A stretch of DNA of 14,178 nucleotides from Spirochaetaceae bacterium (GCA_031257135.1 JAIRPH010000198.1:1-14178); one strand, 5' to 3'; shown: positions 7,975 to 14,178, counted from the first letter of the stretch. Notes: generated by a model from the sequence alone, not told the origin. Translations and numbers: made by a program.

Positions 7975-8784
7975 CTAAATAAAAGAGCGAATCAGCTGAT
8001 TCGTTAATAGTCCCCATCCGTCAACTAAGATGAAGAGAATGAGCTTAAAGGGCATCGAAATCATAACCGGAGGCAACATGATCATCCCCATAGACATAAG
8101 CGCGCTGGCTACCACCATGTCAATTACGATAAACGGAATAAACAGCAGGATGCCGATTTTGAAGGCTATAGTTAATTCATTCAGGATAAACGCCGGAATC
8201 AGCACGTATGTGGGTACGTCGGCTAGGGTTTCCGGGCGGTTGAGTCCCCGCATGGTCATAAACAGCCGGATATTGTCCGGGTTTCCCTGCATCTGGGTGT
8301 ACATGAAAAGCCGTAATGGGGCTTCGGCTTGACTGTACGCCTGCTGGACTGAAATTTTGCCTTCCGATAAGGGGCGAAACGAGTTGTCATAGATCGTTTG
8401 AAAGGTAGGCCACATGATAAAAATCGTCAAAAAGAGCGAAATGCCCATCAGCACTTGATTAGGCGGCACTTGCTGAAGAGATAAGGCCCGTTTCACAAAG
8501 TCCAAAACGATAGATATTCTGAGAAAACTGGTCATTAGTATGAAAATACTCGGGGCAAGGGACAAAACCGTAAGCAAAAGAAGAAGCTGTAGAGAAAAGG
8601 CTACTTCCTGTCCTGATTCGGGGTTTCTGACGGTTAAATCGACAAAAGGAATCGCCGGATTTTGAGGAGTAGGAAGAGCCATCGTTCCCGGAACGGACAA
8701 GTCAGGAAAAGCCGTAGTTTGTCCTCGAACCGGCCAGGCAATGCAAAACAAGCATACAATACTCAGCCCTAGGATTTTACGCAT
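7975..8784 (-). CDS. fliP: FliP, flagellar export gate protein with signal peptide
   Basis: The 269-residue FliP/SctR family protein is the core of the export channel. A cleavable-looking signal peptide is visible at the N-terminus (MRK plus hydrophobic run 4-17, likely cleavage near residue 21), as known for FliP. Four later hydrophobic segments are present. Family signatures include MTSFLRISIVLDFVKRAL (about 84-101) and PAFILNELTIAFKIGILLFI (197-216), which runs on through PFIVIDMVVASALMSMGM and LPP. The start at 8782-8784 is 4 nt after the fliO stop, with a GAGGG purine run about 10 nt upstream, weaker than its neighbours' sites. Confidence 0.96.
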   Translation of the reverse strand: MRKILGLSIVCLFCIAWPVRGQTTAFPDLSVPGTMALPTPQNPAIPFVDLTVRNPESGQEVAFSLQLLLLLTVLSLAPSIFILMTSFLRISIVLDFVKRALSLQQVPPNQVLMGISLFLTIFIMWPTFQTIYDNSFRPLSEGKISVQQAYSQAEAPLRLFMYTQMQGNPDNIRLFMTMRGLNRPETLADVPTYVLIPAFILNELTIAFKIGILLFIPFIVIDMVVASALMSMGMIMLPPVMISMPFKLILFILVDGWGLLTNQLIRSFI

Positions 8785-8788
8785 CTTT

Positions 8789-9409
8789 TCACAGCCCTCG
8801 CAACCGTTCCCGGCGTTTCCGGACGTTTTCTGCGTTTAAATCCGGCTGAACCGACGGCAGTTCTTTTCCGCTGACGCGGCTCAACAGCCGGGCAAAATCC
8901 GACAGTTTTTCGGTTTCGGCGTTTTTCCGGGAAGCGTCTAACAGCATAGCGTCAACGGCTTCGGAGTCGGCTATTTCAGATATGAGCGAAACTCCGCTTT
9001 CGCCGGCACCTATAAGCCATGCTTTAGAACCAACCGATACCACATGGACAAACCGGTTTGATCCCAAGTGAGCGGCGGCAAGGACCTTGAGGTGAGGGTC
9101 TTTCTGTTCCGGCGTTCTGGAGATGCGTTTTAAGAAAAATACCACTCCATATACCGCGGCCGCGGCAAGGGCGAGAACAAGAACCATCTGAAGGACCGTA
9201 AAAAACGACCCTGTTCTTGGTCTCTGATTCGCGTTGCTTTCGCCGATAGGAATATCGCGTTCTGAAGATCGAGGTAATACTATCGCTTCCTCTCCAGCCG
9301 GAGGAGCGGATTGAGACTCGGGATCTAATGTTTGGGCGAATAAGCCGATATTCTCCCATAACAAAATACCAATAGTTAGCAATACGCCTAATTGTAATCT
9401 ATACCTCAT
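8789..9409 (-). CDS. fliO: FliO (called FliZ in spirochaetes), export apparatus assembly protein
   Basis: This 206-residue protein sits in the position of FliO, which in other bacteria acts as a chaperone for FliP ring assembly. It has an N-terminal signal-like hydrophobic stretch (8-25, ending in LFAQ), a periplasmic linker (about 26-68), one strong transmembrane helix (about 70-93) and then KRISRT. A small beta-rich cytoplasmic domain follows, with LKVLAAAHLGSNRFVHVVSV (108-127) and SKAWLIGAGESGVSLISEI, the typical FliO pattern. The C-terminus is basic. It overlaps the fliY stop by 11 nt. Sequence conservation in this family is low, so the call rests on architecture plus location. Confidence 0.88.
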   Translation of the reverse strand: MRYRLQLGVLLTIGILLWENIGLFAQTLDPESQSAPPAGEEAIVLPRSSERDIPIGESNANQRPRTGSFFTVLQMVLVLALAAAAVYGVVFFLKRISRTPEQKDPHLKVLAAAHLGSNRFVHVVSVGSKAWLIGAGESGVSLISEIADSEAVDAMLLDASRKNAETEKLSDFARLLSRVSGKELPSVQPDLNAENVRKRRERLRGL

Positions 9410-10436
9410 TCATTCTTTCCGCCCGGGGAACGATTTCCGTAACCCGGACGCCGAAATTTTCGTCAATAACCACCACTTCACCTTTTGCAATGAGTTTATG
9501 ATTAACCAAAATATCTACCGGTTCACCCGCCAGTTTATCCAGTTCAATGATCGTACCTTCGCCCATTCCGAGGATTTCCTTGATGAGCTTTTTGGTGCGT
9601 CCCAATTCCACGGTCATTTCCATGAAGACGTCCATGATAAGACCGATATTCCCCTGCTCCTGAGGCGTCGCATGGGGCATAAGATTCGGGAACTGAACTG
9701 ACTGCACATTTGTCGGCGATCCCATTGTGTTACCTCCTGTACCTCCCATAGGCATACCCCCCATCGCGCCGTTTTTCGGAGGAACCGCTGGTTTAGGTTT
9801 CTCCGTAAGGGCTTTGGCAATACCTCCAGCTACGCTGGAACCAAAGATTTCCCAGAACTGCTGTGCGTTTCCGTCTCCCAGATCAAGCTGATAGACCGCG
9901 CAGGCGAAGTCGGTTCCCGGCAAAGCCACCACCGCTTTAGGCACGTTGGTCGCCTCCGGCGGCACCGAAGCGATAGACTTATTGCCGGTTTTATTGGTTA
10001 GCGCGGTGATTTGAGCGCCTACCATATTGGAGATCATCTCTCCGATGGACGAGAGGGCGATTTCGTCCATTTTTATATCTTCCGCATTGTTCATGGCGCC
10101 GGCAAGCCGTTTAGCGGTTTCCTCCCCCATGAGGAACAGATGTTCTCCGGGGAAACCGGCATTGAAATCCGCCTTAACCGCCGTTACCGTATCGGGGAGA
10201 TGCTCAAGCAGGGCGTCCCGATTAGTGAAAGAAACTTCCGGTCCCTTAATAGAAACCGTCAATGACGTCAACTGAGAAAAGTTTGCCGACACCCCATCCG
10301 TTGAGGAAGCAAGAAAGGCTTCTAGTATCTTGCGCTCATGTTCATTACCTCCTGCTCCTGCGGAGGCGGAACTGTCCCCGCCTCCTCCTGACAGCAATGC
10401 ATCAATTTCAGCTTGCGAAAGCGCGCCTTCGCTCAT
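9399..10436 (-). CDS. fliY: FliY, flagellar switch protein with CheC-like and FliN domains
   Basis: The 345-residue product combines three parts. An N-terminal peptide LSQAEIDALLSGGGG (6-20) resembles the CheY-P-binding peptide of FliM. A CheC-like domain spans about 34-210, and the C-terminal SpoA/FliN domain about 262-345 (QGNIGLIMDVFMEMTVELGR onward). The two folded domains are joined by a Pro/Gly/Met-rich linker (about 212-258). FliY forms the cytoplasmic switch ring with FliM. Near the expected CheC phosphatase motif the sequence reads GEMISNMVG (132-140), so the usual E-x-x-N spacing looks altered. Its activity is therefore uncertain, although PP at 159-160 is in place. The start overlaps the fliM stop in ATGA, preceded by GGGAGGA. 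Two-domain FliY is typical of Treponema, Firmicutes and Thermotoga. Confidence 0.93.
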   Translation of the reverse strand: MSEGALSQAEIDALLSGGGGDSSASAGAGGNEHERKILEAFLASSTDGVSANFSQLTSLTVSIKGPEVSFTNRDALLEHLPDTVTAVKADFNAGFPGEHLFLMGEETAKRLAGAMNNAEDIKMDEIALSSIGEMISNMVGAQITALTNKTGNKSIASVPPEATNVPKAVVALPGTDFACAVYQLDLGDGNAQQFWEIFGSSVAGGIAKALTEKPKPAVPPKNGAMGGMPMGGTGGNTMGSPTNVQSVQFPNLMPHATPQEQGNIGLIMDVFMEMTVELGRTKKLIKEILGMGEGTIIELDKLAGEPVDILVNHKLIAKGEVVVIDENFGVRVTEIVPRAERMNEV

Positions 10437-11467
10437 ACGGTTTCCTCCCCTTCGGTTACAATCTCTTCAAGATCCGCTTGTTCAAGATCCGCGATTTTTT
10501 TGGTAATCTGTACGGCCATTTTTTTCCCGATGACCCCGGGTCTGCACAGGAATTTGCGTTTGTTCCCGATATTAAGAGAATAGGGGTCCCCAATTCGGGT
10601 GTTATAAAGGCAAACTACATCGCCGATTTGCAGGGACAGCACCTCTCCTACCGTTACCGGGATTTTTCCTATTTCAGCTACTACATTAACATCGACGCTT
10701 GAGAGCTTTTCCTTGAGTATATTCAAGTTTTCTGTGGTCGTTCCCCGGCGGACCGAAGAATACCAGAACTGAGCGGACAGTTTCCCGATGATGGGTTCGA
10801 TGGTCAGATAGGGGATGCAGAAATTCATCATTCCCTCTACTTCGCCGACTCGGGTTTCCAGCGTTACGAGAACCACCATCTCTGTAGGCGGCACGATCTG
10901 GGCGAACTGAGGGTTCGTATCGATCTGCCCCAGCCGGGGGCGGAGGTCGATAACCGTGGTCCAAGCCTCCCGCATATTCCCGAGAATACGGACAATGATC
11001 CCTTCCATAACCGAGGATTCGATGTCCGTAAGCTCATGCTGGGCTTTGATGCCTTCGCCGGTTCCGCCGAACAGCCGGTCAATGATGGAAAAGGATATGG
11101 TAGGATCAATTTCCAAAATGGCGTTCCCCTTGAGAGGGTCCATATTGATAATTGCCAAGGTAGTCGGCGTCGGAATGGAACGGATAAATTCCTCATAGGT
11201 GAGCTGATCCACTGAAGCCACATGGACATGAACCATACTGCGGAGCTGGGCGGAAAGGCTTGTGGTCGTGAGCCGGGCAAAGGTCTCGTGCATAATCGAA
11301 ACCGTCCGAATCTGCTCTTTAGAAAATTTATCAGGACGCTTAAAATCGTAGATTTTAACCCTTCGGGGAACTTCCGCGACAGGTTTAAAATCTTCCGTTT
11401 CAGTATCTCCAGCGTTTATTGCGGTGAGTAACTGATCTATTTCATCCTGGGAAAGAACTTCGGTCAT
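10433..11467 (-). CDS. fliM: FliM, flagellar motor switch protein
   Basis: FliM binds phosphorylated CheY and switches motor rotation. From the ATG at 11465-11467 the product is 344 residues. The CheY-binding peptide VLSQDEIDQLLTAI is at 4-17, followed by the conserved IYDFKRPDKFSKEQIR block (39-54). The middle domain has DRLFGGTGEG (130-139), and a SpoA domain lies at about 255-335. An in-frame TTG at 11516-11518 would add 17 residues. I reject it because it has no Shine-Dalgarno sequence, those residues are unlike FliM, and family proteins begin at the M(S/T)EVLSQDEID block. The chosen ATG also lacks a good ribosome site and lies only 6 nt after a consensus -10 box, suggesting leaderless initiation. 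The stop overlaps the fliY start. Confidence 0.96.
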   Translation of the reverse strand: MTEVLSQDEIDQLLTAINAGDTETEDFKPVAEVPRRVKIYDFKRPDKFSKEQIRTVSIMHETFARLTTTSLSAQLRSMVHVHVASVDQLTYEEFIRSIPTPTTLAIINMDPLKGNAILEIDPTISFSIIDRLFGGTGEGIKAQHELTDIESSVMEGIIVRILGNMREAWTTVIDLRPRLGQIDTNPQFAQIVPPTEMVVLVTLETRVGEVEGMMNFCIPYLTIEPIIGKLSAQFWYSSVRRGTTTENLNILKEKLSSVDVNVVAEIGKIPVTVGEVLSLQIGDVVCLYNTRIGDPYSLNIGNKRKFLCRPGVIGKKMAVQITKKIADLEQADLEEIVTEGEETV

Positions 11468-11473
11468 ATCCGC

Positions 11474-11502
11474 ATTATACTCTGGTTTATAGAAAAATTC
11501 AA
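11474..11502 (-). promoter_or_regulatory. Sigma-70-type promoter for fliM and downstream export genes
   Basis: On the minus strand a -35 box TTGAAT (11497-11502, 4 of 6 to consensus) is separated by exactly 17 nt from a perfect TATAAT (11474-11479). The predicted transcription start falls at about 11467, the A of the fliM ATG. It lies downstream of the fliL terminator, which is the logical place for a new promoter. The match is read directly from sequence; the activity and start site are inferred. Confidence 0.75.
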
Positions 11503-11558
11503 GACCTAATACAGGCAAGTTTTACTTTTACGATTTTGAGCCTGCTCTTAAAACTCTT

Positions 11559-11589
11559 AAAAAAAACCGGTCGGCGCATCGCCGACCGG
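11559..11589 (-). terminator. Intrinsic terminator after fliL
   Basis: A perfect 10-bp GC-rich inverted repeat (CCGGTCGGCG at 11567-11576 with CGCCGACCGG at 11580-11589) encloses a 3-nt loop. On the minus strand it is followed immediately by T8 (11559-11566). It begins 12 nt after the fliL stop. This is a textbook Rho-independent terminator for leftward transcription. Confidence 0.92.
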
Positions 11590-11601
11590 CTCTTCAATCG
11601 T

Positions 11602-12165
11602 TTAACTTTCAATGGTTTCGAGTTGCTTAAAGAAGATATTCCGCGCTTTAGCGGTATTAAGCATCTGCGTATTGAGAAGTTCTATGATCTCCCGCTTCAA
11701 CTGCGCTTCATTTTCAGGCTCCAGCTCTTTTGCGTATTTGGATCTGAAAAAACTGCGGACAAAATCCTGAAGCTCCACAATTCGAGAGGTCAACTCGGTA
11801 TTTCCCGCGTTATCGTTTAAGTCGTAGGCAATGACCATTTCAACGATAACCGCATGAGGCACCGGGTCTTTCGTCCGGGTTCTCACCAAACCGATAGCCC
11901 CGAACATATTATACTGGGGACGCGTCCCGACATAGGGAGAATTTTCCGGAATCACCGTCTGAGACTTCCCGCCCTTATTCAGGATGTTATAGGTTATCAC
12001 CGATACGGTTACGATGAAAATCAACGCCCCAAGTCCTATGGCCGCAAACTTGAGTATGGTCGGTAGTAACGCCGCCAAGCCCAGTCCTTTTTTCTTTTTT
12101 TTACCGCCTCCTTCCTCAGAAGATCCCTCTTCCGGGTCCAGAGCCGCATCTGCTTCATCGCTCAT
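11602..12165 (-). CDS. fliL: FliL, stator-associated flagellar basal body protein
   Basis: This 187-residue single-pass membrane protein associates with MotA/MotB stators and, in spirochaetes, supports torque and flagellar orientation. It has an acidic, Gly-rich cytoplasmic N-terminus (1-21), a lysine cluster (KKKKK, 22-26) and a transmembrane helix (about 32-62). A periplasmic FliL domain (about 85-187) ends with LKREIIELLNTQMLNTAKAR and FFKQLE, the typical C-terminal block. The ATG at 12163-12165 has GGAGG upstream. It has its own strong promoter upstream and a strong terminator downstream, so it may be made as a single-gene transcript as well as by readthrough from motB. Confidence 0.93.
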   Translation of the reverse strand: MSDEADAALDPEEGSSEEGGGKKKKKGLGLAALLPTILKFAAIGLGALIFIVTVSVITYNILNKGGKSQTVIPENSPYVGTRPQYNMFGAIGLVRTRTKDPVPHAVIVEMVIAYDLNDNAGNTELTSRIVELQDFVRSFFRSKYAKELEPENEAQLKREIIELLNTQMLNTAKARNIFFKQLETIES

Positions 12166-12202
12166 ATCTTATTACCTCCGGTTATGTTCATTATTATATA
12201 GT

Positions 12203-12231
12203 ATTATACCAAGTATAACCCTATCTGTAAA
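12203..12231 (-). promoter_or_regulatory. Sigma-70-type promoter for fliL
   Basis: On the minus strand, TTTACA (12226-12231, 5 of 6 to consensus) lies 17 nt before a perfect TATAAT (12203-12208). A second TATAAT lies 10 nt further on (12193-12198) but has no good -35 box. The predicted start is near 12196, giving an untranslated leader of about 30 nt that carries the GGAGG ribosome site. The -35 box begins 7 nt after the motB stop, in the 73-nt motB-fliL gap. Confidence 0.8.
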
Positions 12232-12238
12232 TAGCCTT

Positions 12239-12970
12239 TTATAAATGTCCGTCGTCAAGAATGATGATATCCACCCGCCGATTATATGCCCGACCTTCGG
12301 GAGTATCGTTTCGAGCAATCGGCACGGTATCCGCGAATCCGGCTACCTGAAAGCTCTTTTCGTCCACCCCTAGGGCGGTCAGAAAATGCAGTACCGCTAT
12401 AGCGCGCATGGCGGAAAGGTGCCAGTTCGATTCCCAAGGACCATTGGGGTCTATCGCTTCCGCATCGGTATGACCTTCTATCCTGAACTTTCTGCCCTTT
12501 ACTTCATCGGAAGTCAAAAGTCCGGCTACTCGTATAAGAATATCCCGGGTTTCTTCGATATTTATTTTCGCGCTGGCTGGAGCGAAAAAAGCGTCTGCCG
12601 CAAGGTTAATCACAAGTCCGCGCTCGTCATGGGTGACGGTGACCTTCTTGGACTTTACTTCCGGGTTAAAAAGGCTCACCGCTTTCTTGAGAGCAGGACC
12701 CAAAAAGTTCCCTTTATCCAAAGAGGGGAGAGAGTTTATTGTATTTCCTAAACTGACGTTTTTCCCTTCTGAGAGCGTTTCGCCGCCGGTTGAAGCTCCC
12801 ATACCGATATTGGACAGCGCAGAAAGCAAAGCCGCCATTTGACCCGGTTCGATTTCGCTTGCATCAAAAAGAGCGACAAAGAAGCAGAGCAACAGCGTCA
12901 CCATATCGGAATAGGTAACAATCCAATCTCCTTTTACCCCTTCGTCGTCTTTCTTTTTTTTTCTTGCCAT
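12239..12970 (-). CDS. motB: MotB, stator peptidoglycan-binding protein
   Basis: The 243-residue MotB anchors the stator to peptidoglycan and carries the ion-binding aspartate. A short basic N-terminus (MARKKKK) precedes the transmembrane helix WIVTYSDMVTLLLCFFVALF (16-35). Asp22 is the position equivalent to the essential proton-binding Asp of MotB. A periplasmic linker/plug region follows (about 40-105), then an OmpA-like domain (about 108-238) with IEGHTDA (164-170), NWHLSAMRA (182-190), GFADTVPI (211-218) and NRRVDI (230-235). The start at 12968-12970 is 19 nt after the motA stop, with GAGGAC upstream. All functional residues are present. Confidence 0.96.
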   Translation of the reverse strand: MARKKKKDDEGVKGDWIVTYSDMVTLLLCFFVALFDASEIEPGQMAALLSALSNIGMGASTGGETLSEGKNVSLGNTINSLPSLDKGNFLGPALKKAVSLFNPEVKSKKVTVTHDERGLVINLAADAFFAPASAKINIEETRDILIRVAGLLTSDEVKGRKFRIEGHTDAEAIDPNGPWESNWHLSAMRAIAVLHFLTALGVDEKSFQVAGFADTVPIARNDTPEGRAYNRRVDIIILDDGHL

Positions 12971-12989
12971 TTATGTCCTCAATACCATT

Positions 12990-13772
12990 TTAGTCTCTTA
13001 AAACCTCGGCTTCAACCGTTTTGCGCGAAACCGGATCGAGGTATGAAAGAAGTTTAATCGCCAAGACTCGGCTATTTTCGCCGGACTGAATCGAAAGAAT
13101 CCCCTCGATTTCCATTTCCTTTATCTGGGATTCTGAGGCGTCGAAGGTTTTCAATTTCCCCGCCAAAGGAATACAGATAAGATTTGCAATGATAGCGCCG
13201 TACAGCGTGGTGATGAGCGCGACCGCCATGTTCGGTCCCAGCGCGCTCTTGTCTTCCAAGTTCTTCAACATGGCTATAAGTCCGATAACGGTTCCTAACA
13301 TTCCGAGTCCGGGACCTAATGTTCCCCACATATTGAGAACCCCGAGTTTACCTCCGTGCCGGCTCTGGACTTGGCTCAGTTCCAATTCGAGGAGGTCCCG
13401 GATGATCGCTCCGTCAGTGCCGTCAACCACGAGGCGCATCCCTTTTTTCAGGAACTCGTCGTCAAGGTCTTCGAGTTCTTCTTCCAGAGCAAGCAGACCT
13501 TCCCGCCGGGCTTTATCGGAAAAAGCCAACAGTTTGACGATAATTCCTTTTTCGTCGTATTTAGGAACCTTAAAGGTAAGACCTATGGTTTTCCACAGTC
13601 CTATGGCGTCGGGAAAACTGCTGAAGGTAAATACCGCCAGATAAGAACCGACGACGGTCATAAAGAATGAAGGAAGGTCCGCATAAGTGAGAGGCGTACC
13701 GCCGGAGGTAAAAATCGCCATGAAGATCATGGCGAAACATCCGCCTAATCCCAGTAACGTTGCTACATTCAT
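12990..13772 (-). CDS. motA: MotA, stator ion channel subunit
   Basis: The 260-residue MotA forms the stator channel around MotB and interacts with the rotor. Hydrophobic segments lie at about 3-22, 33-52, 146-170 and 182-204. The cytoplasmic loop includes KARREGLLALEEEL (87-100), containing the conserved Arg and Glu that contact FliG. The TM3 block MWGTLGPGLGMLGTVIGLIA (148-167) and the TM4 block ALITTLYGAIIANLICIPLA (185-204) carry the conserved prolines. The start at 13770-13772 is 6 nt after the flbD stop, with GAGGAG upstream. The length is slightly short compared with E. coli MotA but usual for spirochaetes and Firmicutes. Confidence 0.96.
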   Translation of the reverse strand: MNVATLLGLGGCFAMIFMAIFTSGGTPLTYADLPSFFMTVVGSYLAVFTFSSFPDAIGLWKTIGLTFKVPKYDEKGIIVKLLAFSDKARREGLLALEEELEDLDDEFLKKGMRLVVDGTDGAIIRDLLELELSQVQSRHGGKLGVLNMWGTLGPGLGMLGTVIGLIAMLKNLEDKSALGPNMAVALITTLYGAIIANLICIPLAGKLKTFDASESQIKEMEIEGILSIQSGENSRVLAIKLLSYLDPVSRKTVEAEVLRD

Positions 13773-13778
13773 GCCCGA

Positions 13779-13976
13779 TTACTCCTCGTTCTTAAACGCG
13801 CCGATGAGCCTGCGGTACTCTACAATCCGCTCGATAACCACCGAAATCTTCTCCAGCACCACAAAATTCTTTCCTGACAGCATCTGTATTGTCGTGTCCG
13901 GTTTCGTTTCGATATATTCAATCTGGTGAGGATTGATATAATACTCTTGTTTGTTAAGCCGGGTTACTTTTATCAA
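13779..13976 (-). CDS. flbD: FlbD family small flagellar protein
   Basis: The 65-residue protein matches the FlbD (SwrD-like) family found between flgE and motA in spirochaetes and many Gram-positives. The N-terminus IKVTRLNKQEYYINPHQIEY (2-21) and the following IETKPDTTIQMLSGKNFVV are characteristic. Homologues in other bacteria affect motor power, possibly through stators, which agrees with its place before motA. The start codon is TTG at 13974-13976, chosen because the family begins with M-I-x-V/L-T-R-L-N. An AGGGGG sequence lies about 7-8 nt upstream and there is no nearby in-frame ATG. This is not the transcription regulator FlbD of Caulobacter. Confidence 0.9.
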   Translation of the reverse strand: MIKVTRLNKQEYYINPHQIEYIETKPDTTIQMLSGKNFVVLEKISVVIERIVEYRRLIGAFKNEE

Positions 13977-14002
13977 AGCCCGCCCCCTATTAAAAATTTA
14001 TT

Positions 14003-14077
14003 TTTTTAAAAAAGCTGTTTTTAAAAAAGCTATAAAGAAACTTTTGCTTTTTAGAAAAAAAACTTTTTAGAAAAAAA
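14003..14077. repeat. Two pairs of short A/T-rich tandem repeats upstream of flbD
   Basis: Plus-strand tttttaaaaaagct occurs at 14003-14016 and again at 14018-14031 (15-nt period). A different unit, ctttttagaaaaaaa, occurs at 14047-14061 and 14063-14077 (16-nt period). The second pair overlaps the T-run of the terminator following flgE. The region 13977-14119 otherwise holds no gene. Confidence 0.8.
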
Positions 14078-14114
14078 CTGGCTCGGCGGTCAAGCGTCTT
14101 TCCGCGTTGCCAGT
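14071..14114 (-). terminator. Probable intrinsic terminator after flgE
   Basis: On the minus strand ACTGGC (14109-14114) pairs with GCCAGT (14077-14082). An inner GCGG/CCGC pairing can extend the stem across a small internal loop. The hairpin is followed by a run of T residues (14071-14077). It starts about 5 nt after the flgE stop. The stem is less regular than that after fliL, so efficiency is less certain. Confidence 0.65.
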
Positions 14115-14119
14115 ATACC

Positions 14120-14178
14120 TTACCGTTTGAGACTGAGCAACTCCTGCAAGAGCTGATCCGCGGTTTGGATGGTCTTCG
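14120..14178 (-). CDS. flgE: Flagellar hook protein FlgE, C-terminal 18 residues only
   Basis: The stop TAA is at 14120-14122, and the frame continues to the right edge, giving KTIQTADQLLQELLSLKR at the C-terminus. This resembles the end of flagellar hook/rod proteins, where a C-terminal helix of the form 'T-x-D-x-x-L-Q-x-L-x-x-L-K-R' is typical. The position directly upstream of flbD-motA matches flgE in spirochaete clusters. The body of the gene lies outside the window, so the hook identity is inferred from synteny plus the tail sequence. Another axial protein with the same tail remains possible. Confidence 0.75.
   Translation of the reverse strand, partial: KTIQTADQLLQELLSLKR

Noticed and set aside
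11468..11518. 17-codon N-terminal extension of FliM from a TTG
   Set aside because: No Shine-Dalgarno sequence, not FliM-like, and the stretch contains the -35 and -10 boxes of the proposed promoter.
13189..13644. 151-codon plus-strand open frame antisense to motA
   Set aside because: Ser/Arg/Pro-rich shadow of motA; no independent support.
13977..14060. Possible promoter upstream of flbD (TATAGC and TAAATT-like boxes)
   Set aside because: Matches are weak, the region is almost pure A/T so chance matches are expected, and no box has a partner -35 at good spacing. No sigma-28 type element was seen either.
1..14178. Mobile elements, CRISPR arrays, tRNA/rRNA genes, riboswitches or defence genes
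   Set aside because: None seen. The window is filled by flagellar genes with gaps mostly under 30 nt, and the three larger gaps (73, 134 and 143 nt) are explained by promoters, terminators and short repeats.

Overview
The window is one continuous flagellar export, motor and switch gene cluster, read entirely from the minus strand. In transcriptional order (high to low coordinate) it runs flgE (3' end only), flbD, motA, motB, fliL, fliM, fliY, fliO/fliZ, fliP, fliQ, fliR, flhB, flhA, flhF, flhG, an unnamed membrane protein gene, and fliA (5' part only). This order matches the spirochaete 'fla' cluster of Treponema and Borrelia. Two features point to Treponema or a close relative rather than Borrelia: a long two-domain FliY in place of a short FliN, and a sigma-28 gene at the end. 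The roughly balanced GC content also excludes Borrelia. The species cannot be named from the sequence alone.

Layout. 14120-14178 is the last 18 codons of the hook protein. 13977-14119 is an intergenic region with a terminator-like hairpin and A/T-rich tandem repeats. 12239-13976 holds flbD-motA-motB (stator). 12166-12238 carries a very good sigma-70-type promoter. fliL lies at 11602-12165. A near-ideal intrinsic terminator follows it at 11559-11589. A second sigma-70-type promoter lies at 11474-11502, with its -10 box only 6 nt before the fliM ATG. From fliM down to fliA (11467 to the left edge) genes overlap or sit at most about 25 nt apart, usually with a Shine-Dalgarno sequence over or just after the preceding stop codon. 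No further promoter or terminator is evident there.

How the genes work together. MotA/MotB form the torque-generating stator, and FliL is the stator-associated protein. FliM and FliY form the switch complex that receives CheY-P. FliO, FliP, FliQ, FliR, FlhB and FlhA form the membrane export gate. FlhF (SRP-type GTPase) and FlhG (MinD-type ATPase) set flagellar position and number; in spirochaetes this means the subpolar periplasmic flagella. FliA would direct late flagellar transcription.

I found no new enzymatic or defence system, mobile element, CRISPR array, tRNA or rRNA. The most interesting signal is regulatory. The canonical 'one long operon' appears to be cut by terminators after flgE and fliL and restarted by two strong promoters, the second of which predicts a leaderless fliM message. 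The least understood gene is the 252-residue protein between flhG and fliA.
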